Shown in pieces: positions 35,253-43,359 of a stretch of 64,000 nt of DNA; within the stretch, counting starts at the first letter, position 1; every line of letters begins with the position of its first letter. Both the position numbers and the translations under genes were made by a program. Source of the DNA: Kluyvera sp047971185 (lineage in GTDB: Bacteria; Pseudomonadota; Gammaproteobacteria; Enterobacterales; Enterobacteriaceae). The stretch is taken from the NCBI RefSeq assembly GCF_047971185.1, contig NZ_JBKDZH010000033.1, positions 128,867-192,866 of the forward strand, written 5' to 3'. The notes beneath the pieces were generated by a model. It had not been told where the DNA came from and did no database searches. It was given only the letters and a program-made list of their open reading frames with translations.

Positions 35253-35327
35253 GTAGCCCGGCCGAGCGTAGTGACGCCGGGACGGTTCCGTGCAAAACCC
35301 CGGCGTCACTACGTTCGGCCGGGCTAC
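35253..35327. repeat. REP-like inverted repeat between paaK and paaX
   Basis: Two 29-base arms, GTAGCCCGGCCGAGCGTAG... and its inverse, matching at 28 positions, separated by 17 bases. Same family as the copies at 50210 and 53212. It lies six bases after the paaK stop and may limit read-through into paaX or protect the 3' end of the operon mRNA. Confidence 0.8.
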
Positions 35328-35349
35328 CCGATCCTGCCATGTCCCGGCA

Positions 35350-35401
35350 TGATTCCTGTGCTATGATTCAAAAAGGACAAAAATAACAACAGTATGAATC
35401 A
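35350..35401. promoter_or_regulatory. Three PaaX-type TGATTC cores around the paaX start
   Basis: TGATTC at 35350-35355 and 35364-35369, and its inverse GAATCA at 35396-35401, crowd the paaX promoter and start region. The same core flanks paaZ and paaA. This suggests PaaX controls its own gene. Confidence 0.4.
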
Positions 35402-35402
35402 T

Positions 35403-36329
35403 ATGGAAAAACTCGATAGTTTTATTCAGCAGGCGGTGACGGCGATGCCCATCAGCGGCACTTCGCTGATCGCCTCGCTGTACGGCGACTGTTTATCCCA
35501 GCGCGGCGGAGAAGTCTGGCTCGGCAGCGTCGCGGCGCTGCTGGAAGGGCTGGGGTTCGGCGAACGCTTTGTGCGTACCGCGCTGTTTCGCCTCAACAAA
35601 GAAGAGTGGCTGGACGTGGTGCGCATTGGCCGTCGCAGTTTCTACCGTCTCAGCGATAAAGGGCTGCGCCTGACGCGGCGCGCTGAGAGCAAAATCTATC
35701 GCGCCAGCGCCCCGGAGTGGGACGGCACCTGGCTGCTGCTGCTTTCCGAAGGGCTGGAGAAAAACACCCTCAACGAGGTCAAAAAGCAGCTGTTATGGCA
35801 AGGTTTTGGCGTGCTGGCACCGAGCCTGCTGGCCTCGCCGTCGCAAAAGCTGGCGGACGTACAGTCGCTGCTGCACGAAGCGGGCGTGGCGGAAAACGTC
35901 ATCTTCTTTGAAGCGCATTCGCCGCTGGCGCTTTCCCGCGCCGCGCTGCGCGAGCGGGTGGAGGAGTGCTGGCATCTGACTGAACAGAACGCCATGTACG
36001 AGGCGTTTATCACGCTGTTCCGCCCGCTGCTGCCGCTATTACGCGATGCCGAAGCGGAGGCGTTAACGCCGGAGCGCTGCTTCCAGATCCGTCTGCTGCT
36101 GATTCACTTTTACCGCCGCGTGGTGCTGAAGGATCCGCTGCTGCCGGAAGAACTGCTGCCCGCGCACTGGCTGGGGCAGACGGCGCGCCAGCTGTGTATC
36201 AATATTTATCAACGCGTTGCGCCCGGCGCGCAGGCTTTCGTCAGTGAAAAAGGCGAAAGCTCGGTGGGTGAACTGCCCGCGCCGGGGCCGCTCTACTATC
36301 AACGCTTCGGTGGGCTAACGGACGCGTAA
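35403..36329 (+). CDS. paaX: PaaX, phenylacetyl-CoA-responsive repressor of the paa genes
   Basis: 308 residues from ATG 35403 (MEKLDSFIQQAV), matching the E. coli start; ATG 35394 is also possible and neither has an ideal site. An N-terminal winged helix (about 15-85: GTSLIASLYGDCLSQRGGEVW in part; FVRTALFRLNKEEW) is followed by the PaaX effector domains. The C-terminus stops at GGLTDA, about ten residues earlier than E. coli PaaX. Followed by paaY, 11 bases on. Confidence 0.95.
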   Translation: MEKLDSFIQQAVTAMPISGTSLIASLYGDCLSQRGGEVWLGSVAALLEGLGFGERFVRTALFRLNKEEWLDVVRIGRRSFYRLSDKGLRLTRRAESKIYRASAPEWDGTWLLLLSEGLEKNTLNEVKKQLLWQGFGVLAPSLLASPSQKLADVQSLLHEAGVAENVIFFEAHSPLALSRAALRERVEECWHLTEQNAMYEAFITLFRPLLPLLRDAEAEALTPERCFQIRLLLIHFYRRVVLKDPLLPEELLPAHWLGQTARQLCINIYQRVAPGAQAFVSEKGESSVGELPAPGPLYYQRFGGLTDA

Positions 36330-36340
36330 CAGGAGCTAAA

Positions 36341-36937
36341 ATGCCGATTTATCAGATTGATGGGATGATCCCGGTTGTACCGAGCGAAAGCTACGTTCAC
36401 CCCACCGCCGTGCTGATCGGCGATGTGATCCTCGGTAAAGGGGTTTACGTGGGGCCGAATGCCAGCCTGCGCGGCGATTTTGGCCGCATCGTGGTTAAAG
36501 ACGGGGCCAACATTCAGGATAACTGCGTGATGCACGGCTTTCCCGGCCAGGACACGGTAGTGGAAGAGGACGGTCATATCGGCCACGGGGCGATTCTGCA
36601 CGGCTGCGTGATTGGCCGTAACGCGCTGGTCGGAATGAGCGCGGTGATCATTGACGGCGCGACCATCGGTGAGAACAGCATCGTCGGGGCGTCGGCGTTC
36701 GTCAAAGCGCGAGCGGAAATGCCCGCTAATCATCTGATTGTCGGCAGCCCGGCAAAAGCCATTCGCGCCTTAACCGAGCAGGAGCTGGCATGGAAAAAGC
36801 AGGGCACCCGCGAATATCAGGTGCTGGTTGAACGCTGCCAGAAGACGCTGGCTGAGGTGCAGCCGCTGACCGCCGCGGAACCCAACAGAAAGCGGCTGGA
36901 GTTTGATGAAAACCTCCAGCCAAAGTCAGCCATTTAG
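36341..36937 (+). CDS. paaY: PaaY, hexapeptide-repeat thioesterase of the paa pathway
   Basis: 198 residues; left-handed beta-helix of gamma-carbonic-anhydrase type (YVHPTAVLIGDVILGKGVYVGPNASLRGDFG in part), with the metal-binding His residues in VMHGF, IGHGAILHGC. Hydrolyses stray CoA thioesters of the pathway. Site aacaggagctaaa-ATG; co-transcribed with paaX. Overlaps the tail of the converging LysR gene by four bases. Confidence 0.95.
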   Translation: MPIYQIDGMIPVVPSESYVHPTAVLIGDVILGKGVYVGPNASLRGDFGRIVVKDGANIQDNCVMHGFPGQDTVVEEDGHIGHGAILHGCVIGRNALVGMSAVIIDGATIGENSIVGASAFVKARAEMPANHLIVGSPAKAIRALTEQELAWKKQGTREYQVLVERCQKTLAEVQPLTAAEPNRKRLEFDENLQPKSAI

Positions 36938-37845
36938 CCCGTCGTCTTGCCGGGCAAGGCGTAGCGCAGCGCATCAACCAGCAGCGCAAAGGCGGTGGTG
37001 TGCTGGCGGCGGCTGGGGTAGTAAAGATAGTAGCCGGCAAACGGTACGCACCAGTCGGTGAGCACCTGCTGTAAGCGCCCGGCGGCCACGCTGTCGGCGA
37101 TGGTGTCATCCGGCACGTAGGCCAGCCCCAAACCGGCTTCGGCGGCTTCAATACGCTGCGGCAGGCAGTTTAGCGTCAGTTGCCCCTCGACGCGCACCTG
37201 TAGCGGCTCACCGTGTTGTTCAAACTCCCACGCGTACAGCCCGCCTTTGGTCGGCAGGCGCATATTGATGCAGCGATGCTGCTGCAAATCGTGCGGCGTT
37301 TGCGGAATGCCGTAGCGGGTGAAATAGGCCGGTGAACCGACCACCGCCATCCGCATGTCCGGGGCGATGCGCACCGCAATCATATCGCGCGCCACCTGTT
37401 CCCCCAGCCGCACACCGGCGTCAAAACGTTCGTCAACGATATCGGTTAGGGCGTTGTCGACGGTCACTTCAATGTTGATTTCCGGATACTGCTGCATAAA
37501 CGGCTTAATGCGCGGCCAGATCACCGTATTCATCGCATGCTCACCGGCCGTCAGGCGAATATTGCCCGCCGGGCGGTCGCGGGTATCGCGCAGCGCTGAA
37601 ATCTCCTGCTCAATTTCCTGCAGATGCGGGCTGAGGCGCTGGTAGAGCATTTCGCCCGCCTCGGTCGGGGCGACGTTGCGCGTGGTGCGGGTCAGCAGGC
37701 GGACGTCGAGGCGGCTCTCCAGATTACGCATCGCGTGGCTCAGCGCCGACTGCGACACGCCCAGCTGCGCCGCCGCGCGGGTAAAGCTACGTTCGCGCGC
37801 GACGACCATAAAGGAGATCAGATCGTTGATATTGTCTTTAAGCAT
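36934..37845 (-). CDS. LysR-family regulator
   Basis: 303 residues from ATG 37845 (MLKDNINDLISFMVVARERSF); an in-frame ATG at 37875 could add ten residues. N-terminal winged HTH (about 5-65: FTRAAAQLGVSQSALSHAMRNLE in part) and a two-lobed effector domain. Belongs to the group that pairs with quinone or alcohol reductase genes, but here its divergent neighbour is pptA across 182 bases. Target and inducer unknown. Confidence 0.85.
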   Translation of the reverse strand: MLKDNINDLISFMVVARERSFTRAAAQLGVSQSALSHAMRNLESRLDVRLLTRTTRNVAPTEAGEMLYQRLSPHLQEIEQEISALRDTRDRPAGNIRLTAGEHAMNTVIWPRIKPFMQQYPEINIEVTVDNALTDIVDERFDAGVRLGEQVARDMIAVRIAPDMRMAVVGSPAYFTRYGIPQTPHDLQQHRCINMRLPTKGGLYAWEFEQHGEPLQVRVEGQLTLNCLPQRIEAAEAGLGLAYVPDDTIADSVAAGRLQQVLTDWCVPFAGYYLYYPSRRQHTTAFALLVDALRYALPGKTTG

Positions 37846-38027
37846 AGGGAGTGACCATTGATGAATCTGGTTCATAGTTCCAGAGGGATTTTTTTAGTTT
37901 AATCGCCGATGATTTATATGCAACCGATGATAAGGGGGCAGCAAGCCGCTGTTTTAGCGCACGAAATGACGATAGACCCGGCCTGAATGTGGTAGCTTTA
38001 GGGTTCCAACTATAAGGAGTCCTGCCG

Positions 38028-38255
38028 ATGCCACACGTTGATATTAAATGTTTTCCCCGCGAGCTGAGCGATGAACAGAAAACCGCGCTGGCCGCGGACA
38101 TCACCGAAGTGCTGATTCGCCATCTGAATACCAAAGACCGCTCGGTCAGCGTCGCCCTGAATCAGGTGCAGGAGAGCGACTGGCAGCAGGTGTGGGAGAG
38201 CGAGATTGCGCCGCAGATGGATAAGCTGATTAAAAAATCGGGCTACAGCATGTGA
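38028..38255 (+). CDS. pptA: 4-oxalocrotonate tautomerase-like protein PptA (YdcE)
   Basis: 75 residues (E. coli 77). Pro at residue 2 (MPHVDIKCFPREL) is the catalytic base of the tautomerase superfamily after removal of Met. Site ataaggagtcctgccg-ATG. E. coli PptA tautomerises phenylpyruvate-type substrates in vitro; its physiological role is unclear. In E. coli its next neighbour is yddH, which here lies ten kilobases away. Confidence 0.93.
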   Translation: MPHVDIKCFPRELSDEQKTALAADITEVLIRHLNTKDRSVSVALNQVQESDWQQVWESEIAPQMDKLIKKSGYSM

Positions 38256-38259
38256 TGAG

Positions 38260-38286
38260 GCAGTAGCCCGATGGCCGGGCTACTGC
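38260..38286. terminator. Hairpin between pptA and the GPH transporter gene
   Basis: Perfect 11-bp arms GCAGTAGCCCG and CGGGCTACTGC with a five-base loop, between converging stops at 38255 and 38294. Related to the REP core AGCCCGG. It probably serves both sides. Confidence 0.65.
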
Positions 38287-38293
38287 GGTGCGA

Positions 38294-39673
38294 TTACGCG
38301 GTTTTGGCGATCGCCACCGCGGGAGCCTCTGCCGGCGCGCCGCGCCCGGCATCCAGGTCGGCGCGAATGCGCTCGTAATCGTCATCCAGCCGATAGAAAC
38401 GGCCGATGCAGATCATGGAAGCGACGATCAACAAGGCCGGGATATACAGGTAGCAGGCCTTAATCGCCAGCATCGCGCTGTTGCTTTGCACCTCGTTAGC
38501 AACGTAGCCGCTGGAAGAGAGCAGGACGCCAATAATCGCCCCCGCGCCCGCCATGGCGACTTTACCGAGGAAACCATTGATCGAGGTGAGAATACCGGCG
38601 GTATTAATCCCGGTTTTCCATACGCCGTAGTCCACCGGGTCGGCCTGCATCGAGAAGTAAATCGCCGTGCGCTGTCCCGCGCCCAGCGACAGGATCACCG
38701 CGCCGATAACCAGCCCCCAGCTGTTGGCCCCGGCAACAATCATCACCCCCATCCCCAGCAGATTGATGGCGCTCGCCACCAGATAGACGTGGCGTTTTTT
38801 CATCCGCTTCGCGAGCATGGGCACCGTCAGCGTGCCCAGCAGCGGCACGAAGGTGGAAATACCGGCGACCACCGCCGTCAGCTCTACGTTGCCGACGTAA
38901 TAGTGGAAGAAGTACACCAGCGCGCCGGTCTGGAAGAAAAATGCGCCCCACATCAGAAAGATGTTGATGGCGAAAACAAACCACGGGCGGTTGGAACGCA
39001 GGCTGGTCCACGCGCGCTTGAGGGTCATGCGCTCCTGGGTAATGCTGATGCTCTCTTTCACGTTGCGAAAGCTCACCAGCAGGAAGAAGGTGGCAATCAC
39101 GCCGAACACGATCGCCGTGTAGAAGAAACCGTGCGCCTGGTTACCGTTACCCAACGCACTCACCAGCGGCAGGGTGGCGACGGCGACGAGGGTGGCGCCG
39201 AGGGAACCGAGCAAAATACGCACGGTCGAGAGCGTGGTGCGTTCGCCGGAGTCGTTGGTCAGGAATGGTAGCATCGCGCAGAACGGGATATTGACCAGCG
39301 TATACAGAAACGATAGGCACAGGTAGGTCACAAAGGCGTAAACCAGCTTGCCGGTGGTGCCAAAATCCGGCACGTAGAAGGCCAGAATGCACAGCAGGCC
39401 AAACGGCACCGCGCCAATCAGCAAATAGGGGCGGCAGCGCCCCCAGCGGGTGGAGGTATTATCAATCACCAGCCCCATCAGCACGTCGGCGACGCCGTCG
39501 ACCAGGCGGGTGACGAGGAACATCAGCCCAACGTAGTAAGCCGGTAAGCCCATCACGTCGGTGTAAAAGAACATCAGGTAGAGCGAAATAAGCTGCCACA
39601 CCAGGTTGCAGGAGAGGTCGGCTATGCCGTAGCCCACGCGCTGTTTCCAGCGTTCAAACGTTGTTTCTGCCAT
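38294..39673 (-). CDS. GPH-family (glycoside-pentoside-hexuronide) cation symporter
   Basis: 459 residues with about 12 membrane segments. The N-terminal hallmark YGIADLSCNLVWQLISLYLMFFYTDV (in part) and DPRVDG-like TRLVDGVADVLMGLVIDNT followed by RWGRCRPYLL identify the GPH:cation symporter family (MelB, UidB, YicJ). It starts 22 bases after the stop of the GH78-like gene and must be co-transcribed with it, so it probably imports that enzyme's substrate, a rhamnoside or related glycoside. Confidence 0.9.
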   Translation of the reverse strand: MAETTFERWKQRVGYGIADLSCNLVWQLISLYLMFFYTDVMGLPAYYVGLMFLVTRLVDGVADVLMGLVIDNTSTRWGRCRPYLLIGAVPFGLLCILAFYVPDFGTTGKLVYAFVTYLCLSFLYTLVNIPFCAMLPFLTNDSGERTTLSTVRILLGSLGATLVAVATLPLVSALGNGNQAHGFFYTAIVFGVIATFFLLVSFRNVKESISITQERMTLKRAWTSLRSNRPWFVFAINIFLMWGAFFFQTGALVYFFHYYVGNVELTAVVAGISTFVPLLGTLTVPMLAKRMKKRHVYLVASAINLLGMGVMIVAGANSWGLVIGAVILSLGAGQRTAIYFSMQADPVDYGVWKTGINTAGILTSINGFLGKVAMAGAGAIIGVLLSSSGYVANEVQSNSAMLAIKACYLYIPALLIVASMICIGRFYRLDDDYERIRADLDAGRGAPAEAPAVAIAKTA

Positions 39674-39695
39674 AGAAATAGACTCGCGTTAGTTG

Positions 39696-41267
39696 TTATA
39701 GACCGTACAGGCGGATAAACCAGGCCGGGGTGCAGCTCCAGGCGTGGCAGTAGCTGTTAATGAGCTTGCTGCCATAGGGTGAAAATTCGGGGTGCTGCGG
39801 GTCAAATACCTCCCAGAAGGTGTCCGCGCCATAGCGCACCATCTCGCCCCAGTAGGCTTTGATCTCCGCGATCGCCCGCTCACGCAAACCGCATTGCAGC
39901 AGCGCGGCGATAAAGTGATGGCGGAGATAGGGGGTGTTCATGGCGATGGCCGGCGGGTGGCTGAGCAGCCGCTGCATGACCGCCAGACGCTGCTCTGGGT
40001 CACCGACCTCGGCCAGCACCAGCCAGATTTGCGAAGCCCATGAGACCTGGCGCGCGCTGCCGCTGACAAAATAGCCCTGAGCCTCATCCCACAGCTGTGC
40101 CTGCGCGGCGGTTTTTAAGCGCTGTAGCTGCGAGCGGTAAGAGACGGCAAGCTGCGGCTCAAACCGTTCGGCCAGCCACAGGCCGCGCTGCAGGCAGTAG
40201 ATCAGGACGCCCTGGGCCGCCGCCTGTTTATTGAGACTTTCCTGCCAGTCGATAAATACCCACCAGTCGTCGCTGTCGCGCACGATGCCGCATTCATCCA
40301 GGCGGGTCATCGCCAGTTCGAGCTGCCGTCTGGCGACCGGCCACAGTTCGCGCGCGGTGGCGATATCTTCGGCGCTTTGCAGGTAGTTGTAGAGAACGTC
40401 GACGAAAAACAGCGAATAGTCGAACAGGAAGGTGTCGTCGGCAATCACCTCCGGCTTGACGAACACGTTAGCCGACACCATCCCGTCGGCGCGGGTATGC
40501 CCGGCGAACAGATACAGACAGCGACGCACCAGATCGTGATGGGCGAAGGTGACGTCGTTGACCAGCGCCTGCAGGCGAAGATCGCCCAGCCACAGGCGGC
40601 GGTCGCGCTTCGGGCCATCCTCAAACACCTCCTGCATACAGTTTTTCAGCGTCCGCACGGAAACCCGGTCAATGGCCTGGAGTTGTGCATCGTGGCTATC
40701 GCAGGGCGGGCAGCGCTCGGGCGCGGAGGTGACGGTGGTCAGTAACAGGTTATCGAAGCGCAGACGGAATTTGCGCGACACGGCCTTGACCTCAATTTTG
40801 ACGTATCGGCAGCAGTAGCGGCGGGGCAGCGCTACCTCGGCGGGCAGAACATCCAGCCACAGGTCCTGCTGCTGCAGCCAGCTGCTGCTGAGCCAGCCGC
40901 GATAGTCACTAAACGGCTCGCAAACTTCGCTCAGCGTTTCGCCAAAGGTGAGCTGGAGGTGGGCGGGGGCATCCGGCGGGCTGCCGGCGCTATAGCAGGC
41001 AAACTGCAGGTAGCCAACGCAGTGGCTGCCAAAATCGATAATGACGCTTTCTCCTTCACTGAATTCGCGCTGGTACAGCGCCTCCAGCGAGCAGCGCGGC
41101 TCGGCGCGCCAGCCGAATAACGCCTGGGAATCGGCGACGGCGTCGACGACCGCCAGCGGCGGCTGTGGCTGACGATACAGTGCGGGCGTCAGCGCGTCCG
41201 CCTGCTGTAAAAAATGCGGCTGGCGGACCATTGGAAGTTGAGCATTGAGCTGAATGGCTTGTGACAT
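39696..41267 (-). CDS. Alpha-L-rhamnosidase-like (GH78-type) glycoside hydrolase
   Basis: 523 residues from ATG 41267 (MSQAIQLNAQLP, after cgaggacgccttatgtc). No signal peptide, so cytoplasmic. An N-terminal beta-sandwich (about 60-200) is followed by an (alpha/alpha)6 barrel. Motifs resembling GH78: FEDGPKRDRRLWLGDLRLQA (acid residues, about 225-245), DDWWVFIDWQ (about 350) and DTFWEVFDP near the C-terminus. It is shorter than classical secreted rhamnosidases (about 900). Followed by a GPH transporter; divergent from an AraC regulator. Probably removes a terminal sugar, likely L-rhamnose, from an imported oligosaccharide; exact substrate unknown. Confidence 0.75.
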   Translation of the reverse strand: MSQAIQLNAQLPMVRQPHFLQQADALTPALYRQPQPPLAVVDAVADSQALFGWRAEPRCSLEALYQREFSEGESVIIDFGSHCVGYLQFACYSAGSPPDAPAHLQLTFGETLSEVCEPFSDYRGWLSSSWLQQQDLWLDVLPAEVALPRRYCCRYVKIEVKAVSRKFRLRFDNLLLTTVTSAPERCPPCDSHDAQLQAIDRVSVRTLKNCMQEVFEDGPKRDRRLWLGDLRLQALVNDVTFAHHDLVRRCLYLFAGHTRADGMVSANVFVKPEVIADDTFLFDYSLFFVDVLYNYLQSAEDIATARELWPVARRQLELAMTRLDECGIVRDSDDWWVFIDWQESLNKQAAAQGVLIYCLQRGLWLAERFEPQLAVSYRSQLQRLKTAAQAQLWDEAQGYFVSGSARQVSWASQIWLVLAEVGDPEQRLAVMQRLLSHPPAIAMNTPYLRHHFIAALLQCGLRERAIAEIKAYWGEMVRYGADTFWEVFDPQHPEFSPYGSKLINSYCHAWSCTPAWFIRLYGL

Positions 41268-41399
41268 AAGGCGTCCTCGGAATAAGTTGTTCGCAGCATA
41301 CGGCGCGGCCTGGTGCCTCAACCACTCCGGGAATGCCAAATTTGCCGCAAAAATGGCACTGCTAATGTGATAGTGCGATTGGCGATCACAATTCCGCGA

Positions 41400-41416
41400 T
41401 TCTCGATCGTCGAGAA
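41400..41416. promoter_or_regulatory. 17-bp perfect palindrome in the divergent promoter region
   Basis: TTCTCGATCGTCGAGAA: 7-bp arms around three bases, midway between the divergent starts at 41267 and 41469. A likely operator for the local AraC or LacI regulator. TGTGATAGTGC and GATCACA lie just upstream, and might belong to a CRP-type site with unusual spacing. Confidence 0.45.
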
Positions 41417-41468
41417 GGGGAAAATGACTTATCGTGCCATCGTGCGGTAGGACGTTTGGATAGCAGCG

Positions 41469-42290
41469 ATGATGACACTGACCACTGAGTATTATTTCGC
41501 CAGCACTGGCGACAAGCTGGCGATGTATGCCAGTGACCCGGAGGATAATAACTGCGAGCACAGCCACGAGTTTGATGAATTGGTGATTGTCGAGCAGGGC
41601 CACGGGCTACACGTTATTAACGGGCGTCCGCTGTATATTCAGCAGGGCGATGTTTTTTACGTTACGTCCGGCGATTTTCATTTTTACGATGAGCTGGGAA
41701 CCCTCAAGCTGATTAATATTTTGATCAACCCGCAGGTGGAATTTCAGTATCTGCAGCAGATTGATACCCTGCTGGGGCAATTTTCCGCGCAGCAGGCGAG
41801 CTGCTACGGCTGGCTGTCGCCGGAAACGCGGACGGCCTGTAAGGAAATGATTAGCCAGATCTTTCTGCCGACGATGCGTGAGCCGGATAATCAGGCGCTA
41901 CGCGAAGCGCGTTTTTTTCAGCTGCTGACTACGCTGCAATATGCACAAACGCAGGCGGAATACAGCTCGACCAAATATAAGCTGCATAAGCTTTTAACCT
42001 GGCTTCAGGAGCACTGTTTTGAAGATCATAACTGGAAGCAGCTGGCGGAGCGTTTTCATTTAACCTCCCGCACCGCTTTTCGTCATATTAAAGAGGCGAC
42101 GGGGCTAACGCCGGATAACTATTTAAAGCGGCTGCGACTGGTGTCGGCGCGGGTTAAATTACGCGAAACGGAAATGCCGGTGACGGAAATTGCCTATTTA
42201 TGCGGCTTTGCTAACAGTAACCATTTCACCACGCTGTATAAAAAAGTCTTTGGGATTACGCCGAGCGAAGAACGGCGGCAGATAGGATGA
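41469..42290 (+). CDS. AraC/XylS-family regulator with N-terminal cupin (RhaS-like)
   Basis: 273 residues from ATG 41469 (a second ATG follows at once). N-terminal cupin sugar-binding domain with HSHEFDELVIVEQGHGLHVING in part; C-terminal double helix-turn-helix (about 175-270): WKQLAERFHLTSRTAFRHIKE, YLCGFANSNHFTTLYKKVFG. The layout and the HSHEFDEL motif resemble RhaS/RhaR, the L-rhamnose regulators. Divergent from the GH78-like operon, three bases before a LacI gene, so the two regulators form one unit. Confidence 0.87.
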   Translation: MMTLTTEYYFASTGDKLAMYASDPEDNNCEHSHEFDELVIVEQGHGLHVINGRPLYIQQGDVFYVTSGDFHFYDELGTLKLINILINPQVEFQYLQQIDTLLGQFSAQQASCYGWLSPETRTACKEMISQIFLPTMREPDNQALREARFFQLLTTLQYAQTQAEYSSTKYKLHKLLTWLQEHCFEDHNWKQLAERFHLTSRTAFRHIKEATGLTPDNYLKRLRLVSARVKLRETEMPVTEIAYLCGFANSNHFTTLYKKVFGITPSEERRQIG

Positions 42291-42293
42291 AAA

Positions 42294-43334
42294 ATGAGTC
42301 AATCACGTAATCAGACAGAGCGCGATATGGGGTATCGTCGCGTCCGGCTGGAGGACATCGCTACCCGCTGTCGCACCTCGCTCAGCACAGTGTCGCGGGC
42401 GCTCTCAGGCGAAAAAGGCGTCAGCCATGAGCTGCGTACCCGCATTCAGGAAGTGGCGCGTGCCATGCGCTATACGCCAGCTCAGGAGCTGGGCGGTGCG
42501 CGGATCGTACTCGCCATTTCGCAGGTGGCGATGCTGGATTATAACCGCTACCAGTTTAGCTGGTATGTTTTACAGGGGTTGAAGGAGCGGGCAAAGGTGC
42601 TGGGCGTGGATCTCACCACGCATCCGCTCAACGATAATGATGACGGCGCTCTGCAGGCGCTACTGGAAGAGCCCGATGTCGGCGGCGTACTGGCGCTGAC
42701 CGTGGATGACAGCGGCTTTCTGAATACCGTGGTGAACCTGAAAAAACCGGCGGTATTGGTGAATACTGAAGACCCGCTGATGCGCTTGTCCAGCGTACTG
42801 CCCTGTAACCGTTCGGCGACCCGCATGGCCTGTGAATACCTGCTGGAGCGCGGCCATCGCGACATTCTGTTTTTGACCCATCCTGGTCGGCGCACGATTG
42901 AACAGCGGGAGGATGGCTGGCGTGAAGCGATGCGCTGCCGTCAACTGGTGTGCGACGACTCGCGTATTCTGACGGTCACTGACTGGCTGCCGGAGCTGGC
43001 GGAGCAGGCGGTGATCGCGCGTTTTCGTGACAATCCGCGCGAGTGCACCGCGATACTGTGCGCCAATGACTCGCTGGCGCTGGGCGCGATCAACGGCGTG
43101 CGGGCTTTAGGGCTGCGCGTGCCGGACGATATCTCGGTGATTGGCATGAACAATCTGCCGCAGGCGGAGTTCGCGACGCCGCCGTTGACCACCGTTCACC
43201 TTCCGGTGCAGGAAATTGGCACGCTGGCGCTGGAACTCTTGCAGGATATGATTGCCGGTAGCGTGGAGATCCCCAGACGCGTTGAGCTGGCGTGCGCTAT
43301 CGTAGAACGTCAGTCAGTAGCCCGCATCGGGTGA
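42294..43334 (+). CDS. LacI-family repressor
   Basis: 346 residues. N-terminal LacI headpiece (about 16-70): VRLEDIATRCRTSLSTVSRALSG and hinge MRYTPAQELGG; periplasmic-binding-protein-like sensor with CANDSLALGAINGVRALGLRVPDDISVIG in part. Site gataggatgaaaa-ATG overlapping the AraC stop. With the AraC protein it probably governs the two flanking operons in answer to their sugar. A hairpin covers its stop codon. Confidence 0.88.
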   Translation: MSQSRNQTERDMGYRRVRLEDIATRCRTSLSTVSRALSGEKGVSHELRTRIQEVARAMRYTPAQELGGARIVLAISQVAMLDYNRYQFSWYVLQGLKERAKVLGVDLTTHPLNDNDDGALQALLEEPDVGGVLALTVDDSGFLNTVVNLKKPAVLVNTEDPLMRLSSVLPCNRSATRMACEYLLERGHRDILFLTHPGRRTIEQREDGWREAMRCRQLVCDDSRILTVTDWLPELAEQAVIARFRDNPRECTAILCANDSLALGAINGVRALGLRVPDDISVIGMNNLPQAEFATPPLTTVHLPVQEIGTLALELLQDMIAGSVEIPRRVELACAIVERQSVARIG

Positions 43335-43340
43335 TGCGGG
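43321..43340. terminator. Hairpin at the end of the LacI gene
   Basis: Perfect arms CCCGCATC and GATGCGGG around GGGT, overlapping the LacI stop codon (43332-43334), 20 bases before the end of the converging transporter gene. No T-run. Confidence 0.45.
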
Positions 43341-43359
43341 CAAGAGGAGAGCGAGCGGG

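Noticed and set aside
35247..35393. The paaK-paaX inverted repeat as an insertion-sequence remnant
   Set aside because: Same unit recurs at other gene ends, has no transposase fragment or target duplication, and is of REP size.
38288..39271. A 327-codon plus-strand frame opposite the GPH transporter
   Set aside because: His/Gln/Arg-rich composition typical of the complement of membrane-protein codons; no ribosome site.
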